Shown here one piece after another: positions 1 through 11,282 of a stretch of 64,000 nucleotides of DNA. The stretch lies in NCBI GenBank assembly GCA_013400115.1, contig VXBP01003843.1, forward strand, positions 124,001 to 188,000. Reading direction: 5' to 3'. This stretch comes from Rhinopomastus cyanomelas (lineage: Eukaryota; Chordata; Aves; Bucerotiformes; Rhinopomastidae). Under the pieces are notes generated by a model. The model ran no database searches and was not told the DNA's origin. It saw nothing but the letters and a program-made list of their open reading frames with translations. Each line of letters starts with the position of its first letter. Positions within the stretch are counted from its first letter, which is position 1. The translations under genes were made by a program, and so were the position numbers.

Positions 1-880
1 GCCCCACCTGTTTAACCATTCCGTTACCCCAAAAAACCCTCACATCTTCCTGCACATCCTGGGCAGCCTGCATCAATCACTGCATGCATCCCTGAGCTAC
101 AGGAAACAAACCTGCAGCTAAATGCATCAGTGTACGATCAGTCACGGTGAATCTTCCAGCTCTGCGCCCTCTGAGGAGCCCGTGGCCCAGCCAGGGCACG
201 GAGAACCCCGCGGGTCGCTCCACATCACGCCCTGCCACCACCCACCCCGGGGAAGGGTGGGCAGAAGGGATCAGTGCAGAGCTAAGAGGAGGAGGAGAAG
301 CAGCTGCAGCTGCTGCTTGTCAGCAGTAGGAAAGGGAGGGGTGAGGACCTGTTCCCATGCTTAGTTTAGATGCATGAAGAAGCATCACAAAAATGGCTGA
401 CCTGAAGGAGCTTGGCACACAGAAGCTAAAGGCAGATAAAGAACGAGGTGAAGAGCTCAGAAACAGAGCTGACATGCATTTGACTCTCTTCTGTGGCAAG
501 CGAGTATAACAGGAATTATCTGGTTAGGGCATTTTATTCTCTTCTGTACCATGGTTTTTACTGTGAAAGCAAAGCTACTTCTTTCACAAACACTGCAGAC
601 TTAGTCAGCACTCCCATTCCCTCACAAACACCTCTGCTCTGGGGATGAAGAGTGGCTTCTGCTGAGGGTAACAGTGTGGATTCTCAACGATCTTAACAGG
701 AAAGACCAGAGATATTTGTAGCCAGAAGCTAGCTCTGGCTTCTAAATTATTTTAACACTTACCTATCCCATACTCTTCACGCTTACAGCGGGTGAAACTG
801 AATTGCTGCTCCTCACCTGAAGCCTTCAGATGAGTGCTGGGAAGCGCTGCTGCCGAGACTCCCCTCGGAGCGTGCAAACG
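1..880. other. no gene recognised
   Basis: Mixed-composition sequence with short open frames only. None shows a recognisable domain, splice-flanked exon or repeat family that I can support. It ends at the start of the 28-bp minisatellite. Confidence 0.4.
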
Positions 881-889
881 TTTGAGGCT

Positions 890-1555
890 AGCTCCCCAAG
901 GGGCCTCAATGGCAACTTTTAGAAATGAAATTGGCCCCAATGGCAATTTTTGAAATCAGCCTCAACAGTAATATTTGAAATGAAATTGGCCTCAATGGCA
1001 GTATCTGAAATTGGCCTCAACGATGGAAATGGGAAGCAATTGGCCTCAACAATGGAAATGGGAAGCAATTGGCCTCAACAATGGAAATGGGAAGCAGTTT
1101 GCCTCAATGAAGGAAAGAGGAAGCAATTGGCCTCAGTGAAGGAAATGGGAAGGAAATTGCCTGAATAATGGAAATGGGAAGAAACTGGCATAGGTGATCC
1201 TGCTGCGGCAAGGAGATTGGACTGGACGATCTTTCAAGGTCCCTTCCAGTCCCTAATGATTCTGTGTGATTCAGTGAAGGAAATGAGAAGCAGTTGGCCT
1301 CAATGAAGGAAATGGGAAGCAGTTGGCCTTAATGAAGAAAACAGAAAGAAATTTGCCTCAATGAAGGAAATGGGAAGCAATTAGTCTCAATGAAGGAAAT
1401 GAGAAGACATTGCCCTCAGTGAAGGAAATGTGAAGAAATTTGCCTCAGGGAAGAAAAAGAGGAGAAATTGGTCTCAATGAAGAAAACGGGAAGACTTTGG
1501 CCTCAATGAAGGAAATGGGAAGACTGGTCTCAATGAAGGAAATTGGGAGAAATAA
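890..1555. repeat. ~28-bp minisatellite, interrupted by a CR1 tail
   Basis: Tandem units close to GGCCTCAATGAAGGAAATGG followed by GAAGCAATT repeat with substitutions and small length changes over about 650 bases. Early units carry CAACAATGG and later ones CAATGAAGG, so unit variants are clustered, as expected from local unequal exchange. The array is split near 1190-1273 by a CR1 3' end. The open frames across it are products of the repeat and are not proposed as genes. Confidence 0.85.
1190..1273 (+). mobile_element. CR1 LINE 3' tail inside the minisatellite
   Basis: The segment TAGGTGATCCTGCTGCGGCA through GGACGATCTTTCAAGGTCCC to ATTCTGTGTGATTC is the canonical 3' end of avian CR1, in plus orientation. 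Only the last ~85 bases are present (5' truncation is usual for CR1). The minisatellite resumes directly on both sides. Confidence 0.85.
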
Positions 1556-1879
1556 TAGTGGGTTGTAAGGATTTTTATTAAAAGTTAATAGATTAACAGG
1601 ATGTTAGGTGAACTTTAGCACGTAACAGTAAGCTGCTCTGGAATAGTGCTTAGAATTGCTGTCCAGCTTCTTTAGACTAACATGATTTGCAAAAGCTTTT
1701 GGGAGCAATTAACTGGGTACGTCCTTTACTGGGGATAACAAACACAGACCTGACACCACTCTTTGAACTGCTACGGGGTGATATGAACATATGATCACCT
1801 GGACAACTTACTCCAGAGGCTTTGTCTGCCTTGCAGAAGGTGGTAAAAAGCATTGTATGTTTTTAACTTTTTAAATTGT

Positions 1880-2400
1880 TCTCTGATAGATAGCAACCCT
1901 CCTATGGTTCGTCATTTGAACACCACAGGGCCCCTGGAAGCGAAAGACCCCCCAGTACTCATCAGGGACACAGAGACTAGTAAGATTTTGGGGCCATACC
2001 CCCTCGTCACCTGGGGAAGAGGTTATGCTTGTGTTTCCACAGAGAGAGGACCGAGGTGGATACCTGCGAAAGACCATTTCAAGAACCAGCTGCCAAGCTC
2101 AATGGATCTGAACTGGAGGCAGCAGAACCTGCAGAGGACTGACCGTATTCGTATGATCTATGGGTCTCGGGGTATCTTATCAGCCACCTACAAAAGGCTG
2201 AGAACTGGGACTGGCTTGATGATCTGTTTGGTCATTGGGGCCTGGGAGGATGGTTTAGAAGCTTGCTTAAAGGGCTTGTCTACGCTTTGCTAGTATTTTT
2301 ACTTATATTATTAATTATACCTTGTGTGTTTCAATGTTTTAAAAGTCTTATAATGCAATCGGTTTGTAGTGTTCTTTCTGTGCAACAGGAAGGGGGAGAT
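1880..2400 (+). pseudogene. endogenous retrovirus remnant: integrase C-terminus joined to the end of env TM
   Basis: The frame from about 1900 to 2080 encodes a retroviral integrase C-terminal segment with the typical GPYPLVTWGRGYACVS and GPRWIPAKD stretches, most like alpha/betaretrovirus-type ERVs. Soon after, in a different frame (about 2170-2370), comes the tryptophan-rich pre-membrane region and a hydrophobic membrane anchor (ALLVFLLILLIIP) of an envelope TM subunit, followed by a short tail. Most of env is missing between them, and the two parts are in different frames. This is a deleted, non-functional provirus. Family assignment is inference from motifs; coordinates are approximate. 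Confidence 0.7.
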
Positions 2401-2880
2401 GACGGTCTGCACAAGGCTGAGCGAGCAGACAGCACCACTAAATTGATGACTGAGAACTTGGTCACCGGGAGTGTGCTGGAGCTTCTGGGTGGAAAGCCAT
2501 GAACATAAACAAGTCGTGTCTGGTGAAGATCAGGCTGTGTCCTGATAAAATGGGAGTAAACCCTTAAGCCAGCCACAGAGACAAGATATACGTGACTCTG
2601 GGTGTGGGTCAAGGAACAGCAGAAACTGAAAGCAAGACAAAAGTCTAGGGACCGTTCTGGGTCATAGGTGCTTAGTTATGCAGCTTGCACACCTTGTAGT
2701 AGTGACAATAGCCACCAAACAGCATAAATCAAGTAATGTTTAAAGAAAGTGTTAGCCAATCACTATTATGTTAAACCACGTATCGAGTCATATATAAAGG
2801 ACTCTTTTATGCTTAATAAACAACACTTGCTTGCATCAAGCAGCGTTCCATCTCAGCTGCAGCAAACGGAGCTTGTAGAG
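2400..2880 (+). repeat. 3' LTR of the ERV remnant (approximate right edge)
   Basis: A purine-rich tract (AGGAAGGGGGAGA, about 2388-2399) precedes a TG at 2400, as at a polypurine tract/U3 boundary. Downstream are a CCAAT box (2756-2760), a TATA-like TATATAAAGG (2791-2800) and a poly(A) signal AATAAA (2815-2820) in the order and spacing of U3-R-U5. I could not fix the U5 end or a target-site duplication. No 5' LTR is seen in the window. Confidence 0.6.
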
Positions 2881-3179
2881 AACTCCTCAGCCTTGGAAAA
2901 AGAAAACAACGAGCTTGCGAGCGAGAATCTGGCACACTCTGGCAGCAAAGATGATAGGAAAATTCAATGTGGAGAAGAACCTCCTTTGCAAAACCTTTGT
3001 GTAAATCTAAAAGCATGAACTTTCTCAGAGATACACAAATTAGGAACTCTGTAACTAGCAAACAGTGCTGCAAAACAGGGCTCTCGCAAGGTGTCCCGTG
3101 TCCTTGCTGGGCCAAATGCATTGTAAATAAATCATTCCAATGCTTCACAAACTTTTTGCCTCTGTAATATTTTCTCTTA

Positions 3180-5260
3180 AGAATTTGACCCTTTCTTGTC
3201 CTCATCTGCCTGGTGACAGTGTCCAAAGACAGCCCCCCCAGCCAAACTACCACATTTTAAAAATCATTTCAAAGACTTTCGCTCTCAGTAATGAGCTGGA
3301 GGAATTAGAAGAGCTTTCCCCCAACCATTTTCCTTTAAGATACATAAGAAAATTCCTTCCCTTTCTCAGCCCTTGGCACGTTCACTGTTACTGTTCCCAC
3401 TCACCATTGCCACTATCATGCAAATTTAATAAATTCCATCCATGCATGACTTACTTAGCTAACCTCCATTCACCAGAGATGCTTCTTACTCAAACAAGCA
3501 GGACAACAGAGTAAAGCTTCAAAACAATAGCCCTCATGTCTCATATATGGATAATATTGCAAGGGGCTTATCTCAGCCCTGGTGAACCTACCCTAACAGA
3601 AAGGAGTTTTCCTTTCATGCTATTTAACTTTGGGAATGTTTATTTATTTAGTTTTTATTTTGGAGGTAAAGGTTCTTTTCTTCTTTAGGGGTTTTAGAGG
3701 GGTTTGGTTTGGGTTTTTTTTTCATTTAAAACTAGTTGAAAAAATGCAAGAGAAGCAACTGGAAAAAAGAAAGCTGTTTCAAAAACACTGGGGTAATTTC
3801 AAAAGAAGAATAAAATAAAAGTTAAAATGGACAGGGTTAGGGCTCACTGAGCAGACCACAACCCAAACATGCAGATTCTGACCTAACCCACCTTTGAAAC
3901 TTCCAGTAATGAGTTAAACCTTTGGATCCATCACAACATTAAGTCCACATATCCCAGAGTAAAATCTGGCCCCCAAACTATTTTGTTAGCAGCAAATTTG
4001 TTACGTGTGTTAAACCCTCCCCAGCACTAGCCTCAGGTCACATCAACCTGGACCCAGCACCACACCAAACACCTTTCCCCTTGGCCAACTCATCTGTCAG
4101 CAAAGCAAAACAACTCGTTTTGGACAAGCTCAGCATTTTTCAGAGTAAACACTGTAGGAGAAGTCATCACACCTCTGTCAAACCATACTCTCCAAAAGCC
4201 AGGTGAAATGTACATCAGAGTGCATCAAGCAGCCACACAAGGTATCTGGAGGAGGTAGGACAAAGTGTGCCTCACTTTGCAATTAGAGTAGGTCAGCCCT
4301 GAAGCCTAAGAGCAACAGAAAAATGCAGGATGAGGTGCTTCCTTGCAAGATTTCCTGGGGCCGAGCACTGTCTGGGCTTCCAACCAACTTAACTTGGATT
4401 AAATCAATAATTTAAACAACAGGAGTCAGCCATAAGTCTTGAAGACTTGAAGATTATTCCAGGAAGAGGCAGAGCTCATTAGGGTTCTTTGTATGTTGAT
4501 GAGCCCCATGGAGTATTTGGGGCAGAGTCCATGAACCTCAAGCACTGAGAGTGAAGAAACTGCTGAAGAAGTCAGAGGCAAAACTCAGAGAGCCTTGAAG
4601 CACTGATTGGCCCCACTGAGGGTCTTACTAATAAAGGCTCCCAAGGGATTCATTAGAGGAAGCAATTAGAGGCTGTAATTGCTGGGAGACAAAGGCCAAA
4701 TGCAGGTGTCCTTGATGCTGAGAAAACCCTGGGTTTGTGTGATAAAGCACAAAGGCCTATCATGGCTTCCAAGGATCTGTTCTAATGAGTGTGGATCCAT
4801 GTACTGACCCACTCAGTGAGTTTCAGGAAGGGGATCTTCTTAACAGCCTGTGCAGCAGTCACAGAGTCACAAGAGCGACTAAGGAAGAAATAATTTCAAC
4901 ACCCAGACTCACAGGGTGAGTTCTGGGGGAACCAACAGACATGGACTTGGCTGGACCGAATGTTCTCCTGGCTTGATCTCAGTCAACACCCCTTTATGTT
5001 CTCTCACTGACCCAGATGGGTCACTTTTGACACCTCTTTTCTGTCTCACCCCACCCTCAGTCTCAGTGACTCAAAGGAAGAATTGTCCTGGTAATTTTCT
5101 CAAGTAACAAGTTGTCAGTGATTAATTGATAATTATCAGTGAGCAAATAATTGATGACACTGAGTGATGAATAAACCACTTCGGTAATGAGTTTATTTTC
5201 TTAACTTGGTGCAGTTCCTGCAAAGCTTACAGCCATGAATGTACGGAGAGCAGAATAGCA
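3180..5260. other. no gene recognised; AT-rich unique-looking sequence
   Basis: No splice-flanked coding exon, RNA gene or recognisable transposon was seen. Open frames are short and lack domain motifs. A T/G-rich tract lies near 3640-3730. Confidence 0.4.
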
Positions 5261-5261
5261 G

Positions 5262-5935
5262 AAACACAGAATCATCATGGCTGGAAAGGACCTCCAGGGT
5301 CATCAAGTCCAACCTTTTCTCCTGGTATCTAACCGCTAGACCATGTCACTAAGCGCCGCATCCACTCGTTCCTTAAACACCTCCAGGGATGGTGACACCA
5401 CCACCTCCCTGGGCAATCCATTCCAGTACCTAACCACCCTCTCAGTAAAGAATTTCTTTCTAACATCCAATCTAAACCTCCCCTGACGCAACTTGAGGCC
5501 ATTTCCCCTCGTCCTGTTATCATCACTAATTTGAGAGAAGAGCCCAACACCAGCCTTGCTACAACCTCCTTTTAGGTAGTTGTAGAGGGCAATAAGGTCC
5601 CCTCTCAGTCTTCTCTTCTCCAGATTAAACAACCCCAGCTCCCTCAGCCTCTCCTCATAGGGTATGTCTTCCAGCCCCTTCACCGGACTCATTCCAGCAC
5701 CTCAATGTCCTTCCTGTACTGTGGTGACCAAAACTGGACACAGCACTTGAGGTGCGGTCTCAAGAGTGCCGAGTACAGCGGCACAATCACCTTCCTACTC
5801 CTACTGGTCATGCCGTTTCTGATACAGGCCAGGATGCCATTGGCCTTCTTTGCCACCTGGGCACACTGCTGGCTCATGTTTAGCCGGCTGTCAATCAACA
5901 CCCCCAGGTCCTTCTCCACCAGGTAGCTTTGCCAG
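5262..5935 (-). mobile_element. CR1 LINE fragment (RT C-terminus to 3' end)
   Basis: On the minus strand the sequence encodes the end of CR1 ORF2: a DLGVLIDSRLNMSQQC stretch followed by ALLRPHLKCCVQFWSP (about 5700-5930), then YEERLRELGLFNLEKRRLRG and the NGLPREVV stretch (5336-5690), ending in the CR1 tail at 5262-5320. The coding part is split between two frames, so it is inactive. Only about the last 670 bases of the element are present. Confidence 0.9.
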
Positions 5936-6048
5936 AAAAAGGCAAGAGAAAAGCACAGAGAAAGGAGAAAAAGAGACACCACCCATGGAACCTGGGCTGT
6001 CATCTTGCAGCAAAACATGTTCCGTAGGTGTGAAAGCTCCTCCTCATA

Positions 6049-6525
6049 CAGAATCACAGAACATTAGGGATTGGAAGGGACCTCAGAAGATCATCTAGTC
6101 CAATCTCCCTGCCACAGCCGGATCACCTAGATTAAGCTGCACAGGAACATGTCCAGGTGGGTTTTAACCCTCTCCACAGAAGGAGACTCCACAACCCTGG
6201 GCAGACCCTTCCAGTGCTCTGTCACCATCACTGGGAAGAAATTCCTTCTCACATTGATGTGGAAGCTTCTATGTTTCAACTTACACAGGCTGCCCCTTGT
6301 TCTACCATTAGACTACACTGAGCAGAGCCTGGCTCCATCCTCCTGACACCCACTCTTCACATATTTATAGACACTAATGAGATTATCCCTCAGTATCCTC
6401 TTCTCCAAGCTAGAGAACCAGCTCCCTCAGCCTTTCCTCATAAGGGAGATGTTCTACTCCCTTCATCATTTTTGTAGCTCTGCGCTGGACTCTCTCCAGC
6501 AGTTCTGTGTCCTTCTTGCAGCTTC
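6049..6525 (-). mobile_element. CR1 LINE 3' fragment
   Basis: Reverse complement of a CR1 3' end. It starts at ACAGAATCACAGAACATTAG and continues through the inverted GATCATCTAGTCCAATCTCC tail and the inverted last coding stretch of ORF2. It lies in the same orientation as the neighbouring CR1 at 5262-5935 but is a separate insertion, because the tail appears again. Confidence 0.85.
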
Positions 6526-6554
6526 ATTTGTTCCAGGCCACTCAGGCCTTCTTC

Positions 6555-6560
6555 TTTATT
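6555..6560 (-). terminator. candidate poly(A) signal for the minus-strand zinc-finger gene
   Basis: TTTATT on the plus strand reads AATAAA on the minus strand, about 1 kb downstream of the stop codon of the 11-finger gene and past a region (6890-7480) homologous to the plus-strand paralogue's tail. The assignment is inferred from position only. Confidence 0.3.
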
Positions 6561-6849
6561 TTAGTGTTGGAGGCTCTGGGGTCTCACCTGAGGGTCTCCA
6601 GTTTCTATCAGACCCCCTCCAACACCTCCCTGAACTGGGCACATGATTCCAGGGAAGGAAATTCCTAAAACTTAAGAGCATTTTTCAAAGAGATGGAAAA
6701 AAAAAACCCTACTCAAAAATGGGGATCTTCTATTTCCTGGGCTTTTTTTCCTAATAATTGGGCAATGGACAGAGGATTTTTTTACCCAGGGAACCCAAAC
6801 CATTGGAGAAAATACAGCCAAATCCCAACAAATCTCAGGCCAGCTCTGC

Positions 6850-7561
6850 TGACATCACTGGTCATGGTAACAAATCACCAGGCTCCAAGAAAACTGGGTG
6901 GGGAAAGAGGACATTTTCATGCAATCAGCCAGTAAGGTCCTCCTTTCCCCTCCAAGACCTGAGACTTACCCACATGCAGCATCTCCCAAGCAACAAGTCA
7001 CAGAGCTCACAGCCCCACCATCACCCTCTACCCCAAGACACCTAAGGACTACGCATCTCCCCACTTGGGATTTCCCCTCAGCTCTGACCCTTGATTGCCT
7101 CCTGGGGAAGTTGTAGGGTGCCCCCCACCTCACCTGATCTGCAAGTGCACCCTGGGAATGGTCTGCATGCTCTGACTCAAACCCCACTGAGGGGCTCCAC
7201 CAAGAAATGGAGAGCACTGGTGATACTGGTGGTGCTAGAAGAGATGAGCTGGAGTAGGTTTGGGGTCTCCACCTGAACTGATTCCCACCAACAGCAGCAA
7301 AAACCACTGGGAAGGACAGGGGGAGGAAACCACTGCTGAGACTCTGCCGGCTGCTGCAGCATCTCCTGGTGCAACCAGCAGTATCAGAGGAGAATGAAGG
7401 GCCCATCAGCAGGAGGAATTTCTTGTGGTGCTTGAGGTAGTAGCTGCAATTGATGCTGGTCACCGCAGTTGCACGGACTTATGGCTGTTTGACAGCATGA
7501 ACATGGAAGTGCTATATGCGTTGCTGCTGTAGCTGAAGGCTATGCCACAGCCTCTGCAATG
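6850..7561 (-). other. 3' UTR of the 11-finger gene, homologous to coding sequence of its paralogue
   Basis: The minus strand here aligns with the C-terminal extension of the plus-strand zinc-finger gene. Both can be translated with CCSS followed by SSGFLPLSFPV (this copy) or SSGFLLLSLPV (the other), and both share the downstream CTCTTTCCCCACCCA stretch. In this copy a TAA after the last finger precedes it, so it is untranslated. Confidence 0.65.
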
Positions 7562-8764
7562 TTAGGGCTTCTCACTAGCGTGGGTGCGCCTGTGCTCTGT
7601 GAGGCGGCCGCTTCGGCTGAAGCTCTTGCCACAGATACCACAGCAGTATGGCTTCTCACCAGTGTGGGTGCGCAGGTGCTGGATGAGGTGGCTGCTCTGG
7701 CTGAAGCTCTTGCCACAATCACCACAGTGGTATGGCTTCTCACCGGTGTGGATGCGCGTGTGCTTGTTCAGGTTTCCGTTCTGGCTGAAGCTCTTGCCAC
7801 AGATACCACAGCAGTATGGCTTCTCACCGGTGTGGGTGCGCAAGTGCTTGGAGAGGGAGAAGCTGTAGCTGAAGCTCTTGCCACAGTCACCACAGTGGTA
7901 TGGCTTCTCAGCGGTGTGGGTGCGCATGTGTAGGGTCAGGGTGGAGTTGCCCCTGAAGCTCTTGCTGCAGATACCGCAGTGGTACGCCTTCTCACCAGTG
8001 TGGGTGCGCAGGTGCTGGGTGAGGGTGGAGCTGCCAGTGAAGCTCTTGCTGCAGATACCGCAGTGGTACAGCTTCTCACCGGTGTGGATGCGCATGTGCT
8101 CGGTGAGGGAGGAGCTGCAGCTGAAGCTTTTCCCACAGTCATTACAGTCATATGGCTTCTCACCAGTGTGGGTGCGCAAGTGCTGGGTGAGTGCAGAGCT
8201 GCGGCTGAAGCTCTTTCCGCAGTCCCCACAGTGGTACGGCTTCTCACCGGTGTGGATTCTCCTGTGCTGGGTGAGGTGGCTGCTCTGGCTAAATCTCTTG
8301 CCGCAGTCACCACAGCGGTACGGCTTCTCACCGGTGTGGGTGCGCACATGGTCGGTGAGGCTGGTACTGGTTCTGAAGCTTTTGCCACAGTCGCCACAAG
8401 AATGCGGCTTCTCGCCCGTGTGGGTGCGTACGTGCTGGATAAGGTTTTGCTTCCTGTTGAACTTCCTGCCACAGTCACTGCAGACAAAGCGTTGGGTGCT
8501 GGGGCGGTTGCACAAGTGCTTCTCCGGTTCTAAGCCAGGGGGGTAGCTTTGCCCACACTTGGGGCAGCCATTTGATGGCTCAGGTGGTATAGAAGGAGCT
8601 GCCAGGGCTTCCTCCTCTTCCTTTTCCTCATCCTCAGGGCTGCACTTTGTCTCCTCCAACTTGTTCCCTGGAAGATCTTTCTCCAGGCTCTTGTTGGCAG
8701 CACCCAGGGGCCCCTGGGGATCCATGCTGGGGTGAGGGCTCAGGCCCAGAACCCTGACAGAGCC
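7562..8764 (-). CDS. C2H2 zinc-finger protein, 11 fingers (copy 1)
   Basis: Predicted DNA-binding nuclear protein, probably a transcription factor; the target is unknown. The ATG at 8725-8723 opens 387 codons. The N-terminal ~80 residues contain an acidic run (EDEEKEEEEAL) and a degenerate CPKCGQSYPP half-finger, with no KRAB, SCAN or BTB domain visible in this exon. Eleven consecutive C-X2-C-X12-H-X3-H fingers follow, joined by TGEKP-type linkers; the last finger ends ASEKP then TAA. A splice acceptor (CAG on the minus strand) abuts base 8764, and 13 in-frame codons lie between it and the ATG. Coding could therefore begin in an upstream exon near the CpG island at 9.0-9.3 kb. The frame is intact and all fingers keep their zinc ligands, so it looks functional. 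It is a paralogue of the plus-strand gene at 12.3-13.8 kb; I cannot name an orthologue. Confidence 0.85.
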   Translation of the reverse strand, partial: GSVRVLGLSPHPSMDPQGPLGAANKSLEKDLPGNKLEETKCSPEDEEKEEEEALAAPSIPPEPSNGCPKCGQSYPPGLEPEKHLCNRPSTQRFVCSDCGRKFNRKQNLIQHVRTHTGEKPHSCGDCGKSFRTSTSLTDHVRTHTGEKPYRCGDCGKRFSQSSHLTQHRRIHTGEKPYHCGDCGKSFSRSSALTQHLRTHTGEKPYDCNDCGKSFSCSSSLTEHMRIHTGEKLYHCGICSKSFTGSSTLTQHLRTHTGEKAYHCGICSKSFRGNSTLTLHMRTHTAEKPYHCGDCGKSFSYSFSLSKHLRTHTGEKPYCCGICGKSFSQNGNLNKHTRIHTGEKPYHCGDCGKSFSQSSHLIQHLRTHTGEKPYCCGICGKSFSRSGRLTEHRRTHASEKP

Positions 8765-8794
8765 CTGGGGGCACGCAGAAAGGACTCAGTGAGT

Positions 8795-8850
8795 GGGGAT
8801 GGTTGGTTGGATGGATGGAGGGACAGACAGATGCACAGACATTTTCTTCC
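8795..8850. repeat. GGAT/GGTT tetranucleotide tract in the copy 1 intron
   Basis: GGTTGGTTGGATGGATGGAG followed by GACAGACAG lies just upstream (gene sense) of the copy 1 acceptor. On the minus strand it supplies CCATCC repeats. The same kind of tract lies at the same place in the two other zinc-finger copies. Confidence 0.7.
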
Positions 8851-8984
8851 ATCCCCACCCGTCTCCAGCCAGACACCTGGCACCTCCCAACATTCCCAAG
8901 GACTCCCGCAGGGGGGTCCCAGTCCCATAGTCGTCCCCCACACCCCAGGGCAAGGAGCACTGGGTCGGCTCCCCCCACCCCCCC

Positions 8985-9420
8985 ACCTTTGGGCCCCGAT
9001 TCCTGCGGACAGGCAGCCGCTACAGATTCCTCAGCGGCCCCAGGACCCCCCGGTGCCCTCCCCTAGAGGCCGGCACCCACCCCAAAGGCCTCCTTTCCCG
9101 CCGCTTTCCCCGCGGGGCTTCTGCCCGGCCGGGCCCCAACCGGAGGGGAGAACAGCAGCTGCCGCCGCAACTGTCCCGGGCCGAGCCCTTTCTCTTCCGC
9201 CCGGGCCGTGACGCCACTGCCGGCTCCGCCCCGGCCGCTCTGGGCTGCGCCGCGGGGGCGCCGGGATGGGCTCCGTTCGGCCTCGCTGCGGGTCGGTACG
9301 GCTCGGGCTCGGTTTGGCCCGGTTCGAATTGACCGGTCCGTTCCTCTCTTCCTTGCCCCGACAGCGGTCCGGGCTGTTCCGCTGTTTGCGGCCTTTCCCA
9401 GGGGCCTGGTGACAGCAGCA
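8985..9420 (-). promoter_or_regulatory. CpG-rich promoter/first-exon region of zinc-finger copy 1
   Basis: Dense CpG and GC content contrasts with the flanks. It lies directly upstream of the copy 1 coding exon, in the same relative position as the 11.76-11.9 kb CpG block serving the other two copies. A 5' untranslated or short coding exon is expected here, but I cannot place its ends. Plus-strand open frames here are probably artefacts of high GC. Confidence 0.5.
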
Positions 9421-11225
9421 GTGAGAGGAGGAGCTACGTTGGGAGGGACTTTGGAGGAAGGAGGAGGGGGAGGGAGAGAGGGAGGGGGGAGAAGGGGAAG
9501 GGAAGGGAAGTTTGCTGAGGGATCTGAGGATGAGCTGAGTTCAATGGGGAGGGTCGGACAGCAAAGGACCTTCTGTGATGGCTGTGCCGCAGCCCTCAGC
9601 TTGGCCAGGCCAGCGTTGCAGGTGTGGAAACAGCCCCTGTTGGTGGATGACCTGCGTGATAGAAATTATTTCAGTCCCCCACAGAAAAAAAGCACCATAA
9701 TAACGTTATGAGGCAAAACATTGGGGTTCTCAGGCCAAACAATTACTGATGTGGTTGCTGCATTGTGTCTCTGTGGCCCCATCTCCAGGAGTGTATTGGG
9801 GGGTGAGGAACAAATAGCCTTCTACGTTTGGAAGGCAGCATGTTGGCTGCTGACAGGCTTTGCGTGTGAGTGTTGTCACTAGCCAGCAGCTTTCACTGTG
9901 CCTGCCCATACCTGAGCAGCAGCAGTGTGCAGGCTGCAGGTCTGTCAGGCTGAGGTGCTGCCATCCCATCGCAGAAGGAACCTGAATTCAAGTCTCTGCT
10001 GGGGTCCATCATGCTGTGGCTGTAATACTGAATAACTTGCTTGTGCTGCTAAAGGAGAGCTGCAAGTTGAGAAGCAGCCTGGGAGTTGAGTTTTCTGTTT
10101 GAAAGCTGTGAATTTTAAAAAGTTTTGCTCCTCTGGGATTTTTTACTGTGGCTTCTTTTCCCAGGTACTTCAAGCTGGTGTCTCCAGGTTGCTGATGGGA
10201 ATGAAACTACTGAATGTATGGAGAACTTGAAGGAAGGAGGTGGGTTGCTTGCTGGGGGTGAGAGGGCTGTTCCATATATCTTTGAGATGTAGTAGATTCG
10301 GAACCTTCTGGGCTGAACTAAGAATGGTTCTGCTTGTGAAGAAGGAAACCTGGGGGCACTTGTACCTGCCAGCTCTTTGCTGGGTTGCAGGTGGTTTCTG
10401 GCTGGAGCAGAGCAGAGGGGAAGAATGCCCTCCCCCAACCTGCTGGCCCCGGTGCTGTCCACCTAGCCCAGGACATGGTTTTCTGGTGCCCTTGTCACTA
10501 GGGGCCTCTTGGCAGAGGAGAGCAGAGACGGTTCAGTGCTCACAGGCAGAGAAGGTGGCCCTGGCTATATGATGGGAGGTAATCCTATACCCTTGCTGCC
10601 AGAAGTCTGGGATTGTGAAGGCAAAACTGGATCTCAGTGGCAGGAAGGTGAGTTGCATAATGAGGAGAGATGAGGCTGTGGTGGAGCATATCTTGGGTCC
10701 AGTGCAGCTCTGGGGGTGGTCTCTAGCTGGACCACCATCTCCTGTCAAAGCACCAGGGCTCCTCAGAGCAGCCTTCAGGCTAGAGAAAGCAGCCCTGCCC
10801 GTGCTGTTTTGTGGAGCTACCAAGGGCAGCTGATGCCAAACCCCATTCCTAGGCATCAGAGAAGAAGCACAGAGGCTCAGCACCAGGGAAACAGCTTCTG
10901 TCATGGCATAGTGATGGAGCTGGGCCACAAATTCCTGGGGGATTCTCTGCAATGGCCAGTAGCTAGAACACCTTACTGGCCTGTGCTGGGAGTTCCCAGA
11001 GGAGAGTGTGGGCTGGGGATGCAGGAATGCACATGGGAGCAGCATGGGGCTCTGAAATCTGCTGGGAACCCAGGAGAGCTGGGTCCATGGGACAGGGAAC
11101 CACTGCCCTTCCCTGAGCTGGACACAGGACCCAGGGTTCCGGGCTCCATCAGCTAGTCAGCTCAGCACAGTGGGGCTGCCAGACAACGCAGAGTAGGGTG
11201 GGTATGGACGTGGGGGGACACAGGC
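9420..11225. other. spacer between zinc-finger copies; no gene recognised
   Basis: A purine-rich GGAGGGGGAG tract sits near 9450-9510. The remainder has short open frames on both strands without domains. No CR1 or tRNA-like sequence was recognised. Confidence 0.4.
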
Positions 11226-11247
11226 AAAGCGTTGCTTTGTGAAGGGC

Positions 11248-11253
11248 TTTATT
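11248..11253 (-). terminator. poly(A) signal of the truncated zinc-finger copy
   Basis: TTTATT on the plus strand is AATAAA on the minus strand, about 30-40 bases past the early stop of the wrecked copy at 11.28-11.9 kb. This spacing suggests a short transcript could end here. Confidence 0.45.
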
Positions 11254-11282
11254 GATCATGAGAGGGAAATGACCCAGAGCTG

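Noticed and set aside
122..364. 80-codon frame near the left edge
   Set aside because: No homology, no splice or promoter context, overlapping another frame of similar size.
950..1168. 72-codon frame within the 28-bp minisatellite
   Set aside because: Its repetitive peptide follows from the tandem array, which is not a multiple of three and changes frame between units.
890..1555. CRISPR-like spaced repeats
   Set aside because: Units are contiguous and degenerate with no unique spacers, in a vertebrate genome; it is a minisatellite.
7878..8546. Long antisense open frames across the zinc-finger array of copy 1 (and similar ones across copy 2)
   Set aside because: They mirror the 84-base finger periodicity on the opposite strand (repeated PQSPQWYGFSPVWVR-type units) and are shadows of the real finger frame.
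9208..9711. 167-codon plus-strand frame in the 9.2 kb CpG region
   Set aside because: GC-rich, low-complexity (EEGGGGGREGGG) and non-homologous to anything recognised; overlaps the copy 1 promoter.
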